In this document: in pieces, positions 28,964 to 37,111 of the stretch | Position numbering within the stretch: the first letter of the stretch is position 1 | Layout of the letters: each line of letters starts with the position of its first letter | Source of the DNA: Cellulomonas hominis | GTDB taxonomy: Bacteria; Actinomycetota; Actinomycetes; Actinomycetales; Cellulomonadaceae | Direction of reading: 5' to 3' | NCBI RefSeq assembly: GCF_901521055.1 | Contig: NZ_CABEGA010000018.1 | Span: 124,001 to 188,000 of the forward strand | DNA length: 64,000 nt | The notes under the pieces: generated by a model | What the model was told of the DNA's origin: nothing | The model's database searches: none | Seen by the model: the letters and a program-made list of their open reading frames with translations, nothing else | Translations under genes and position numbers: made by a program

Positions 28964-30126
28964 GCGACCTCTTCCTCGGGGCGCCGCAGCAGGAGCACGG
29001 AGAGGCGCCCCCGCCCTCCCGCCGTTCCCGCCGCGTCAGCACCGAGCAGCGGGCCAAGGAGCGCAAGCAGCGACGCCGGCGCTCCGTCGTCGTGCTCGTG
29101 CTGGCCGTCGCGCTCGTCGGCGGCGCCGCGTTCGTCGTGTGGTCCGTCGTCGGGAACGTGTTCACCGGCGGCGGCTCCGACGAGCAGACCGTCGAGGACT
29201 TCCCCGGTCCCGGCAGCGGCGAGGTGCAGGTCACGGTCGCGGCCGGCGACACCGGCGGCGCCATCGGCCAGACGCTCGAGGAGGCCGGGGTCGTGGCCAC
29301 GGCGGCGGCGTTCACCGACGCGTACGCCACCAACCCCGCCGCGACCGGCATCCAGCCCGGGACGTACTCGCTGCTGCTCGAGATGAAGGCGAGCGACGCC
29401 GTGAACGCGCTGCTCGACCAGGCGAACCGCGTGTCGTCCCGCGTCACCATCCCCGAGGGCTACACGGCCGCGCAGATCTACCAGCGCCTGTACGAGATCA
29501 CGACGATCCCCGTCGAGGACCTCCAGGCCGCCGCGGCCGACCCGGCCGCCATCGGCCTGCCCGCCGAGGCGAACGGCAACGTCGAGGGCTGGCTGTTCCC
29601 GGCGACCTACGAGATCGAGCCCGGGTCGTCCGCGACCAGCGTGCTCGCGCAGATGGTCGCCCGGACCACCGAGATCCTGACGACCCGCGGCGTGCCGCAG
29701 GACCAGTGGGAGACCGTGCTGAACAAGGCGTCGATCATCGAGCGCGAGGGCAAGCTCGACGAGGACCGGCCGAAGATCGCGCGCGCGATCGAGAACCGGC
29801 TCGACATCGCCATGCCGCTCCAGATCGACGCGGTCGTCGCGTACGGCCTCGGGAAGTCCGGCACGGAGCTGACGTACGCCGACACGCGCGACGCGGTGCC
29901 GCCGTACAACCCGTACAACACCTACAAGGTCTCCGGGCTGCCGCCGACGCCCATCGCCTCCCCGGGCGAGGCCTCGATCGACGCGGTGCTCAACCCGGCC
30001 CAGGGCCCGTGGCTCTTCTGGGTCACGGTGAACCCCGAGACGGGCGAGACCAAGTTCGCCGAGACGTTCGCCGAGCACCAGACCTACGTGCAGGAGCTGC
30101 GCGACTGGGAGGCGGCGAACGGGTGA
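28960..30126 (+). CDS. mltG: endolytic transglycosylase MltG
   Basis: MltG cuts nascent peptidoglycan glycan strands and helps end chain elongation. The 388-residue protein has a basic cytoplasmic N-terminus (SRRSRRVSTEQRAKERKQRRRR), one membrane span (about residues 42-64), a LysM-like region (VQVTVAAGDTGGAIGQTLEEAGV) and the YceG domain with GYTAAQIYQRL, EGWLFPATYEI, NKASIIEREGK (the catalytic Glu) and NPYNTYKVSGLPPTPIASPG. The GTG start overlaps ruvX by four bases, and its stop overlaps the aroE start (GTGA), so ruvX-mltG-aroE form one operon. Confidence 0.95.
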   Translation: MSDLFLGAPQQEHGEAPPPSRRSRRVSTEQRAKERKQRRRRSVVVLVLAVALVGGAAFVVWSVVGNVFTGGGSDEQTVEDFPGPGSGEVQVTVAAGDTGGAIGQTLEEAGVVATAAAFTDAYATNPAATGIQPGTYSLLLEMKASDAVNALLDQANRVSSRVTIPEGYTAAQIYQRLYEITTIPVEDLQAAAADPAAIGLPAEANGNVEGWLFPATYEIEPGSSATSVLAQMVARTTEILTTRGVPQDQWETVLNKASIIEREGKLDEDRPKIARAIENRLDIAMPLQIDAVVAYGLGKSGTELTYADTRDAVPPYNPYNTYKVSGLPPTPIASPGEASIDAVLNPAQGPWLFWVTVNPETGETKFAETFAEHQTYVQELRDWEAANG

Positions 30127-31007
30127 GCGTCGCCGCACGGCGCGCGGCGGTGCTCGGGCACCCGGTCGCGCACTCCCTGTCGCCGCGCCTGCACCGGGCG
30201 GCGTACGCGGAGCTCGGGCTCGCCGGCTGGTCGTACGACGCGGTCGACGTCACCGAGGAGCAGCTGCCGGCGTTCGTCGAGGCGCTCGACGGCACGTGGG
30301 CGGGGCTCAGCCTGACCATGCCGCTCAAGCAGACGGTGCTGCCGCTGCTCGACCACGTGGAGCCGCTGGCCGAGGTGGTCGGCGCGGTCAACACGGTGCT
30401 CGTGCAGGCCGGTCGCGGGCGGCCGGTGCTGACCGGGGCGAACACCGACGTGCACGGCGTGGTGGCGGCGCTGTCGGAGGGGCTGGCCGAGGGGTCGGGG
30501 GAGACGGGCGGGCAGACCGGGCCGCGGACGGCCGTCGTCCTCGGCGCCGGCGCCACCGCGGCGTCCACCCTCGCGGCCCTCGCCGAGCTGGGGTGCACGT
30601 CGCCCACGGTGCACGTGCGGTCGCTGGGGCGGACCGGGGGTCTCGCGCGCGCCGCGCACCGCATGGGCGTCGAGCCCGTGTTCCGGCCGCTGTCCGAGGC
30701 GCACGAGGCGATGACCCGGGCCGACCTGGTCGTCTCCACGCTGCCTCCGCGGGCCGCGGACGACCTCGCGGCGGCGGTCCACGACGGCGGGCCGGGCCCG
30801 CGCCCCGGCGCGGTGCTGCTCGACGTGGCGTACGACCCGCGGCCCACGGCGCTGTCGGTGGCGTGGGCCGCCCGGGGCGGCGTCGCGGTTCCGGGGGAGC
30901 GGATGCTCCTGCACCAGGCCGTCGAGCAGGTGCGGCTGATGACCGGGCGCCCCGGGCCGCTCGCGGCGATGGACGCGGCGCTCGCGGCGGCGCTCGACGC
31001 CGCCTGA
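30123..31007 (+). CDS. aroE: shikimate dehydrogenase
   Basis: AroE reduces 3-dehydroshikimate to shikimate with NADPH. The 294-residue protein has the substrate pocket AVLGHPVAHSLSPRLHRAAY, the catalytic Lys in LTMPLKQTV and Asp in GANTDVHG, and an NADP-binding glycine loop in VVLGAGATAAS. A C-terminal helix (GERMLLHQAVEQVRLMTG) is conserved. The GTG start overlaps the mltG stop by four bases. It is separated from aroC-aroK-aroB by the 13-kb pilus locus. Confidence 0.93.
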   Translation: MSVAARRAAVLGHPVAHSLSPRLHRAAYAELGLAGWSYDAVDVTEEQLPAFVEALDGTWAGLSLTMPLKQTVLPLLDHVEPLAEVVGAVNTVLVQAGRGRPVLTGANTDVHGVVAALSEGLAEGSGETGGQTGPRTAVVLGAGATAASTLAALAELGCTSPTVHVRSLGRTGGLARAAHRMGVEPVFRPLSEAHEAMTRADLVVSTLPPRAADDLAAAVHDGGPGPRPGAVLLDVAYDPRPTALSVAWAARGGVAVPGERMLLHQAVEQVRLMTGRPGPLAAMDAALAAALDAA

Positions 31008-31015
31008 CGCCCGGG

Positions 31016-31708
31016 TCAGAGGAGCGCCGCAGCGGCGCGCGCCCGGGCCCAGATGACGAAGTGCTCGGCCTGCTCGCGGTGCGCCGGGTGCGTCCACCCG
31101 AGCAGCGCCTCGGCCAGCAGGTCGTCCAGCGCGGCGCTCGGCCCCTCGTCGCAGAGCAGCGCGGCCTCCGCCCGCGCCCGGTGCGGACCGGGCTCGCCCG
31201 ACCGGAGCCGCCCCAGCAGGCGGTCGCGGTCGAGCAGCTGCTCGAGCAGCGGCCAGCCCGTCTCCTCGAGACGTCGCACGATGTCGGCCGCGACGTCCCG
31301 CGCCTGGTCCGGGTGCTCGATGTCCCACCAGACGTCGACCCCCGGCGCGGCGCCGGTCGGGTGCAGGCGCTCCCGCACGAGCCCGTAGGCCTCGTGCGGC
31401 GCCCGGGGGACCGGCGTGCCGTAGCTCGCGGCGCACCAGTCCAGCCACGGGCCCGGGATCAGCGACAGGTTGACCACGCACGGCAGCAGCTCGCCGGTGC
31501 TGAACTGCGACGACTGCACGTTCACGACGGCCCAGTCGCCCCGGGAGCTCACCTTCCGCCAGTTCGGCGCGGTCCCGCGGTACCCGTGCGCCCGCGCCGA
31601 CGGGCCGACGAGGTCGCGGAGGGCCGTGCGGAGCGCCCGCTGCAGGGTCGGCTGCTCGCCGTCGCGGGGCGTCCCGGCTGCGGAGGGAGGTGTCGCGTCA
31701 GGTCGCAC
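31016..31708 (-). CDS. DUF4304 domain-containing protein
   Basis: A 230-residue soluble protein. The N-terminal half has the DUF4304 pattern: LRDLVGPSARAHGYRGTAPNWRKVSSRGDWAVVNVQSSQFSTGELLPCVVNLSLIP. The C-terminal half is Leu/Ala/Arg-rich and helical. No enzymatic function is known for this family. GTG start on the minus strand. It is convergent with aroE (8 bases between stops) and divergent from the pilus locus, 174 bases from pilB. Its link to either is not evident. Confidence 0.75.
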   Translation of the reverse strand: MRPDATPPSAAGTPRDGEQPTLQRALRTALRDLVGPSARAHGYRGTAPNWRKVSSRGDWAVVNVQSSQFSTGELLPCVVNLSLIPGPWLDWCAASYGTPVPRAPHEAYGLVRERLHPTGAAPGVDVWWDIEHPDQARDVAADIVRRLEETGWPLLEQLLDRDRLLGRLRSGEPGPHRARAEAALLCDEGPSAALDDLLAEALLGWTHPAHREQAEHFVIWARARAAAALL

Positions 31709-31805
31709 GCGCCGACTGTGCCCGGTCCGGGCGGCCGGTGAGGGGAGAAAGGCGTCGATTCACCCGCCAGGACGCCGTCGCCGGGGTGCAGGTGGGTGCA
31801 GGTTC

Positions 31806-31834
31806 CTCATCTCGGGCGCCGCACCTGCCGATGG
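31806..31834 (+). promoter_or_regulatory. FliA/σ28-like promoter motif before pilB
   Basis: CTCAT (31806-31810), 16 bases, then GCCGATGG (31827-31834); 48 bases before the pilB GTG. It is one of four copies in front of pilus genes. Confidence 0.6.
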
Positions 31835-31882
31835 TCCGTTCGGGGCCGGTGCACCGACCTGCCCCGGACGGAGGGACACGGG

Positions 31883-33556
31883 GTGAAGCAGCTCGGCGAG
31901 ATCCTGCTGGACGAGGGCCTGGTCAGCGAGGCGCAGCTGATGGCGGCGCTGGACGAGCAGATGGCCCGGGGGCAGTCCCTCGGCCGGACGCTCGTCGAGA
32001 TCGGGATCCTGACCGAGGGTCAGCTGGTCGCGGCGCTCGCCCGGCAGGTGGGCATGGCGTTCGTCGACCTGGACGAGTACCCGGTGGACCGCGCCGCGGT
32101 GTCGATGGTCCCGGCCGCCCTGTGCCGCCGGTACACGGTGCTGCCGGTCGGGTTCCAGGACGGCGCGCTCGTCCTCGCCACGGCCGACCCCGGCAACGTC
32201 GTCGCGGTGGACGACGTGCGCACGGTCTCCGGCCTCACGGTGCTCCCGATCGTCGCGACCTTCGAGAACCTCAGCCGGGCCATCGAGCGGTTCTGCCGCG
32301 CGGACGGCGAGATGGAGGACCTGTCCTCGGCGTTCGAGGAGGAGAACCGGTCCGCCGAGCTCGACCTGTCGAAGATCGGCGACAGCGTCGAGGACGACGC
32401 CCCGATCGTCCGGTACGTCAACCTGCTGGTGACGCAGGCCATCTCGGACCGGGCCTCCGACATCCACATCGAGCCCACCGAGCACGACCTGCGCGTCCGC
32501 TACCGGATCGACGGGGTGCTGCACGAGATGCAGCGCTCGCCCAAGCAGATCCAGGGCGGCGTCATCTCCCGCGTGAAGATCCTCTCGGACATCGACATCG
32601 CCGAGCGGCGCAAGCCGCAGGACGGCCGCATGTCCGTCACCCACAACGGCCGCAAGATCGACCTCCGCGTCGCCACGCTGCCGACCGTGTGGGGCGAGAA
32701 GATCGTCATGCGCATCCTCGACAACTCCACGGCGAGCCTGGACCTGCGCGACCTGGCGTTCCTCGACCACAACTACGAGACGTACCGCGAGGCGTACACC
32801 AAGCCCTACGGGATGATCCTGGTCACCGGCCCGACGGGCTCCGGCAAGTCCACGACCCTGTACGCCACGCTGAACGCGGTCTCCAAGCCGGAGATCAACG
32901 TCATCACCGTCGAGGACCCGGTCGAGTACCGGCTGCCCGGGATCAACCAGGTGCAGGTCAACCCCAAGGCGGGTCTGACGTTCGCCGGTGCGCTGCGCTC
33001 GATCCTGCGGTCGGACCCCGACGTCGTGCTCCTCGGTGAGATCCGCGACCACGAGACCGCGCAGATCGCGATCGAGGCGGCCCTCACCGGTCACCTCGTG
33101 CTGTCGACCCTGCACACCAACGACGCGCCGTCCGCCGTCACGCGGCTCGTCGAGATGGGCATCGAGCCGTTCCTCGTCGGGTCCGCGCTCGACGCGGTGG
33201 TCGCCCAGCGGCTCGCGCGGCGCCTGTGCAGCAAGTGCTGCGAGCCGTACGTGCCGACGGAGACCGAGCTCATCGGTGCCCGGTTCCCGTGGGTGCCGGG
33301 GGAGCAGCTCCCCGAGCTCTTCCGGCCCGTCGGCTGCGTCGCGTGCTCCCGCACCGGGTACCGCGGGCGGGTTGCGCTGCACGAGGTCATGGAGGTGTCG
33401 GAGGACATCGAGCGGCTCGCCGTCGCGCGTGCGTCGGCGGCCGAGATCGGGGCGACCGCGCGGAAGCAGGGGATGATCACGCTCCGCGACGACGGGTGGC
33501 AGAAGGTCGTGCTCGGGCAGACGTCGCTCGAGGAGATCCTGCGGGTCGTGGCGTGA
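31883..33556 (+). CDS. pilB: type IV pilus assembly ATPase PilB (GspE/PilB family)
   Basis: PilB is the hexameric cytoplasmic ATPase that powers pilus extension. The 557-residue protein has an N-terminal MshEN (T2SSE_N) domain made of two matching 24-residue units with a 5-residue linker (QLGEILLDEGLVSEAQL... and SLGRTLVEIGILTEGQL...), the pattern that binds cyclic di-GMP in other family members. Then come Walker A GPTGSGKSTT, the Asp box VEDPVEY, Walker B DVVLLGEIRD and the His box LVLSTLHTND, and a four-Cys zinc motif (CSKC and CVAC). GTG start, with GGAGGGA 8 to 14 bases upstream. A FliA-like motif lies upstream. Confidence 0.96.
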   Translation: MKQLGEILLDEGLVSEAQLMAALDEQMARGQSLGRTLVEIGILTEGQLVAALARQVGMAFVDLDEYPVDRAAVSMVPAALCRRYTVLPVGFQDGALVLATADPGNVVAVDDVRTVSGLTVLPIVATFENLSRAIERFCRADGEMEDLSSAFEEENRSAELDLSKIGDSVEDDAPIVRYVNLLVTQAISDRASDIHIEPTEHDLRVRYRIDGVLHEMQRSPKQIQGGVISRVKILSDIDIAERRKPQDGRMSVTHNGRKIDLRVATLPTVWGEKIVMRILDNSTASLDLRDLAFLDHNYETYREAYTKPYGMILVTGPTGSGKSTTLYATLNAVSKPEINVITVEDPVEYRLPGINQVQVNPKAGLTFAGALRSILRSDPDVVLLGEIRDHETAQIAIEAALTGHLVLSTLHTNDAPSAVTRLVEMGIEPFLVGSALDAVVAQRLARRLCSKCCEPYVPTETELIGARFPWVPGEQLPELFRPVGCVACSRTGYRGRVALHEVMEVSEDIERLAVARASAAEIGATARKQGMITLRDDGWQKVVLGQTSLEEILRVVA

Positions 33557-33584
33557 GCGCCGCGCATCCCGTGCGGCCGGTGTT

Positions 33585-33613
33585 CTCAAGCGCGTGCGGT
33601 TGCGCGCCGATGG
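33585..33613 (+). promoter_or_regulatory. FliA/σ28-like promoter motif before pilT
   Basis: CTCAA (33585-33589), 16 bases, then GCCGATGG (33606-33613); 52 bases before the pilT GTG and 28 bases after the pilB stop. The second half is identical to that before pilB. Confidence 0.6.
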
Positions 33614-33665
33614 TGGGGAAGCACGTCCCGGCGGCTGGTCCGGGCGCGAACACGGAGGTGGAACG

Positions 33666-35147
33666 GTGAGCGAGGCCTACCCGGGCGCGCAGCAGGACCC
33701 GACGCGAGCCCTGCCCCCGGTGGCGCCGTACCCGCCGGCGCCGACCGCCGGCGTGCCGCACCCCGCCGCCCCGCACCCGGGCACGCCCCCGACCGGCTCG
33801 CCCGCCGGGTACGGGATGCCGGCGGGGTACGGCGCGCCCGCCGGCCTGCCGCCCTACGTCCCGCCGACCGCGACGCCCACCGCGCCGCCGCCCGGTGTGC
33901 CGGGCGGAGCACCGGCCGGAGCACCGGCCGCCGCGCCGACCCGCGCCTCCATGCGCACCGGCGCCGCGCGCTCCGGGATGGGGCAGGCGGCCGTCGAGGG
34001 CGACCTGCGTCTGGACGACGCGCTCATCCGCATGGTCGAGCTCGGTGCGTCCGACCTGCACCTGACGAGCGGCGCGCCGCCCGTGGTGCGCGTCTCCGGC
34101 ACCCTGATGCCGCTCGAGGGCTTCGAGCTGCTCGCCGCCGAGCCGCTGCGCCGGACGCTGTTCGCCATCCTCACCCAGAAGCAGCGCGAGCAGTTCGAGA
34201 GCGAGCTGGAGCTGGACTTCGCGTACGCGCTGCGCGGTCACGCCCGGTTCCGCGTGAACCTGTACCAGCAGCGCGAGTCGATCGGCGCGGCGTTCCGTGT
34301 CATCCCCTACGAGATCAAGCCGCTCGAGGAGCTGGGCGTGCCGCCGGTCGTCGGCGGGTTCGCCGGCCTGCCGCGCGGGCTCGTGCTCGTCACCGGCCCG
34401 ACGGGCTCCGGCAAGTCGACGACCCTGGCGTCGATGGTGGACCTGGCCAACCGCACGCGGTCGGACCACATCATGACCGTCGAGGACCCGATCGAGTTCC
34501 TGCACCGCCACAAGAAGTCGATCATCAACCAGCGCGAGGTCGGCGCGGACACGCACTCGTTCGCCGCGGCGCTCAAGCACGTGCTGCGGCAGGACCCGGA
34601 CATCATCCTGGTCGGCGAGCTCCGCGACCTCGAGACGATGTCGGTGGCGCTGACGGCCGCGGAGACCGGTCACCTCGTGTTCGCGACCCTGCACACCCAG
34701 GACGCCGCGCAGACGATCGACCGCATCATCGACGTGTTCCCGTCCTACCAGCAGGACCAGGTGCGCACGCAGCTCGCCTCCGCGCTGCAGGGCGTGGTCT
34801 GCCAGACCCTGTGCAAGCGGTCGCACGGCACCGGGCGCGTGGTCGCCACGGAGGTCATGGTCGCGACCCCCGCCATCCGGAACCTCATCCGCGAGGGCAA
34901 GACGCACCAGATCTACTCCGCCATGCAGGCGGGCGCCCAGCAGGGCATGCACACGATGGACCAGCACCTGGCCGACCTGGTCCGCTCGCACAAGATCACC
35001 TACGAGGTCGGCCTCGAGAAGTGCCACAACGCCGAGGACTACAACCGGCTGACGGGCCGGACGACCTCGATCAACCAGGGCGCCGCGTCCCTGCAGTCCG
35101 CCGCGCCGGGCACGCAGGGCTACGGCCAGCAGATGGGACAGCGCTGA
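33666..35147 (+). CDS. pilT: type IV pilus retraction ATPase PilT
   Basis: PilT is the ATPase that disassembles the pilus and drives retraction. The 493-residue product is longer than usual (about 350-370) because of a Pro/Ala/Gly-rich N-terminal extension of about 110 residues, probably disordered. The PilT core begins EGDLRLDDALIRMVELGASDLHLTSG and has Walker A GPTGSGKSTT, the Asp box MTVEDPIEFLH, Walker B DPDIILVGELRDLET, the His box LVFATLHTQDA and the C-terminal MVATPAIRNLIREGK (the AIRNLIRE motif needed for retraction in PilT). GTG start with GGAGG eight bases upstream. Own FliA-like promoter, then pilC after one base. Confidence 0.96.
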   Translation: MSEAYPGAQQDPTRALPPVAPYPPAPTAGVPHPAAPHPGTPPTGSPAGYGMPAGYGAPAGLPPYVPPTATPTAPPPGVPGGAPAGAPAAAPTRASMRTGAARSGMGQAAVEGDLRLDDALIRMVELGASDLHLTSGAPPVVRVSGTLMPLEGFELLAAEPLRRTLFAILTQKQREQFESELELDFAYALRGHARFRVNLYQQRESIGAAFRVIPYEIKPLEELGVPPVVGGFAGLPRGLVLVTGPTGSGKSTTLASMVDLANRTRSDHIMTVEDPIEFLHRHKKSIINQREVGADTHSFAAALKHVLRQDPDIILVGELRDLETMSVALTAAETGHLVFATLHTQDAAQTIDRIIDVFPSYQQDQVRTQLASALQGVVCQTLCKRSHGTGRVVATEVMVATPAIRNLIREGKTHQIYSAMQAGAQQGMHTMDQHLADLVRSHKITYEVGLEKCHNAEDYNRLTGRTTSINQGAASLQSAAPGTQGYGQQMGQR

Positions 35148-35148
35148 C

Positions 35149-36375
35149 ATGGCCATGGAGCTGCGCACCTACGAGTACCAGGCGCTCGACACCGGCGGGA
35201 AGATCGTCAAGGGCCGGATCGAGGCCGCCCACCAGGGTGCGGTCGCCGGCCGCCTCAAGACGATGGGCATCGCGCCCGTCGCGATCAACGAGATCTCGAA
35301 CACCGGCCTCAACCGGGAGATCCGGATCGGTGGCGGCAGCGGCGTCAAGACCAAGGACCTCGCGGTCATGGCGCGGCAGCTCGCGACGATGGTCGCGGCC
35401 GGCCTGAGCCTGCTGCGGGCGCTGTCGATCCTGGCGGACCAGACCGAGAACAAGGCGCTCGCCAAGATCCTGAGCACCGTGCGGTCGGACGTCGAGACCG
35501 GTCTGTCCCTGTCGGCCGCGCTGGAGCGGCACCGCGAGGTGTTCCCCCCGCTGATGCTCAACATGGTGAAGGCGGGCGAGCTCGGTGGCTTCCTGGAAGA
35601 GGTGCTGCTCTCGATCGCCGCGAACTTCGAGGCCGAGGTCGCGCTGCGCGGGAAGATCAAGTCCGCGATGACCTATCCGGTCGTCGTGTTCGTGATCGCC
35701 ATCCTCGCCGTCATCGGCATGCTCATGTTCATCGTCCCGGTGTTCGCCACGATGTTCTCGGACATGGGCGCGGAGCTGCCGGCGCCGACGAAGGTCCTCG
35801 TGTGGCTGTCGGGCGTCATGAAGTGGTCGGCGATCCCGCTGGCGATCGCCGCGGCCGTGTTCGCCTTCTGGTGGCGCAAGCACAAGAACGACCTGGGGGT
35901 GCGCCAGCGCGTCGACCCCATCAAGCTCAAGGTGCCGGTCTTCGGTGCATTGTTCCAGAAGGTCGCCATCGCGCGGTTCACACGCAATTTCGGCACGATG
36001 ATCCGGGCCGGCGTGCCGCTTCTGCAGGCCCTGGACATCGTCGGGGACACCAGCGGCAACATCGTCATCTCGAACGCCGTCAAGGACGTCCGTGACTCGG
36101 TGCGCACCGGGCAGTCGCTGACCGGACCGCTGGCGCACCACAAGGTGTTCCCGCCGATGGTGGTGCAGATGATGGCCGTCGGCGAGGACACCGGCGCGCT
36201 CGACACGATGCTCGACAAGGTCGCGGACTTCTACGACCAGGAGGTCGAGGCGACGACGGAGCAGCTCACGTCGCTCATCGAGCCGATCATGATCGTGGTC
36301 ATCGGCTCGATCATCGGAGGCATGATCGTCGCGCTCTACATGCCGATCTTCAGCATCTACAACGCCATCCAGTGA
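35149..36375 (+). CDS. pilC: type IV pilus inner-membrane platform protein PilC (GspF family)
   Basis: PilC is the membrane platform that couples the ATPases to pilin addition and removal. The 408-residue protein starts ELRTYEYQALDTGGKIVKGRIEA, has two repeated T2SSF domains (VMARQLATMVAAGLSLLRALSIL and FTRNFGTMIRAGVPLLQALDIV) and three membrane spans, near MTYPVVVFVIAILAVIGMLMFIV, KWSAIPLAIAAAVFAFW and IMIVVIGSIIGGMIVALYMPIF. ATG at 35149, with a second in-frame ATG two codons later. It follows pilT by one base and ends in a strong intrinsic terminator. Confidence 0.96.
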   Translation: MAMELRTYEYQALDTGGKIVKGRIEAAHQGAVAGRLKTMGIAPVAINEISNTGLNREIRIGGGSGVKTKDLAVMARQLATMVAAGLSLLRALSILADQTENKALAKILSTVRSDVETGLSLSAALERHREVFPPLMLNMVKAGELGGFLEEVLLSIAANFEAEVALRGKIKSAMTYPVVVFVIAILAVIGMLMFIVPVFATMFSDMGAELPAPTKVLVWLSGVMKWSAIPLAIAAAVFAFWWRKHKNDLGVRQRVDPIKLKVPVFGALFQKVAIARFTRNFGTMIRAGVPLLQALDIVGDTSGNIVISNAVKDVRDSVRTGQSLTGPLAHHKVFPPMVVQMMAVGEDTGALDTMLDKVADFYDQEVEATTEQLTSLIEPIMIVVIGSIIGGMIVALYMPIFSIYNAIQ

Positions 36376-36379
36376 CGAC

Positions 36380-36418
36380 ACGGACGCCTCACCCTCGCGG
36401 GTGAGGCGTCCGTTTTGT
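36380..36418 (+). terminator. intrinsic terminator after pilC
   Basis: A 14-base perfect stem (36381-36394 CGGACGCCTCACCC, complement at 36399-36412) with a TCGC loop is followed by TTTTGT. This is the clearest Rho-independent terminator in the window, and it separates pilBTC from the pilin gene. Confidence 0.9.
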
Positions 36419-36450
36419 CCTACGGCGGGCGGGTGAATCGCGACGGGCCC

Positions 36451-36480
36451 CTCAAGTACCCCCCTGTCCTCACCGATGAA
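36451..36480 (+). promoter_or_regulatory. FliA/σ28-like promoter motif before the pilin gene
   Basis: CTCAA (36451-36455), 16 bases, then ACCGATGAA (36472-36480); 94 bases before the pilin GTG, just after the pilC terminator. Confidence 0.55.
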
Positions 36481-36573
36481 GGCAGTGCAGTGATATCCGC
36501 CAGGCTCTCGGAGCCGGGTGGCTGGAATTGAAGCCGAACATTCATCGCCCGCACCGTCGAAGGGGAGCCTGAC

Positions 36574-37026
36574 GTGCTCGCTCGCATTCGCAAGTCCATG
36601 GACGAGAAGGACAAGGGTTTCACCCTCGTCGAGCTCCTCGTCGTCATGATCATCATCGGCATCCTCGCCGCGATCGCCATCCCGGTCTTCATGAACCAGC
36701 GGGCCAAGGCGCGCGACACCTCCACCAAGGCCGACGTGTCGACCGTGGGCAAGGAGATCGCCACCTACTACGTCGACGGTACTGGCACGCTGACCGCCAC
36801 GGTGACGGGCACCGTCCTGTCGATCACGGACGGCGCCACGACGAACCCGTACACGGCGACGATCAACCTCTCCACCGGCACCGCCCTGGGCGCGTCGGGC
36901 ATCAAGTACCCGGCCTCCGGCGACAAGGCCACGACCTGGTGCGTGGACCTGACGAACCCGGACGGCAAGGTCAAGACGTTCAGCTACTCGGCTCAGAAGG
37001 GCCTGCAGAACAACGCCTGCGCCTGA
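36574..37026 (+). CDS. pilA: type IV major pilin, prepilin-type cleavage/methylation protein
   Basis: The 150-residue protein is the likely main subunit. A 15-residue basic leader ends in KG and the mature protein starts FTLVELLVVMIIIGILAAIAIPVF, the classic type IV prepilin processing site with Glu+5 and a hydrophobic stem. The remainder has a Thr/Gly-rich β region and two Cys near the C-terminus (WCVDL and NNACA), which should form the D-region disulfide. GTG start, GGGGAG upstream. It has its own FliA-like promoter and a long untranslated leader, which suits a highly expressed subunit. The major-pilin assignment is inferred from small size and position. Confidence 0.93.
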   Translation: MLARIRKSMDEKDKGFTLVELLVVMIIIGILAAIAIPVFMNQRAKARDTSTKADVSTVGKEIATYYVDGTGTLTATVTGTVLSITDGATTNPYTATINLSTGTALGASGIKYPASGDKATTWCVDLTNPDGKVKTFSYSAQKGLQNNACA

Positions 37027-37111
37027 TGCCGTGATCGGGCGGGACCGGGGAACTCCCGGTCCCGCCCGATCTGCGTCACCCCACCATCGACGACCCGAGG
37101 AGGACCGCCCG

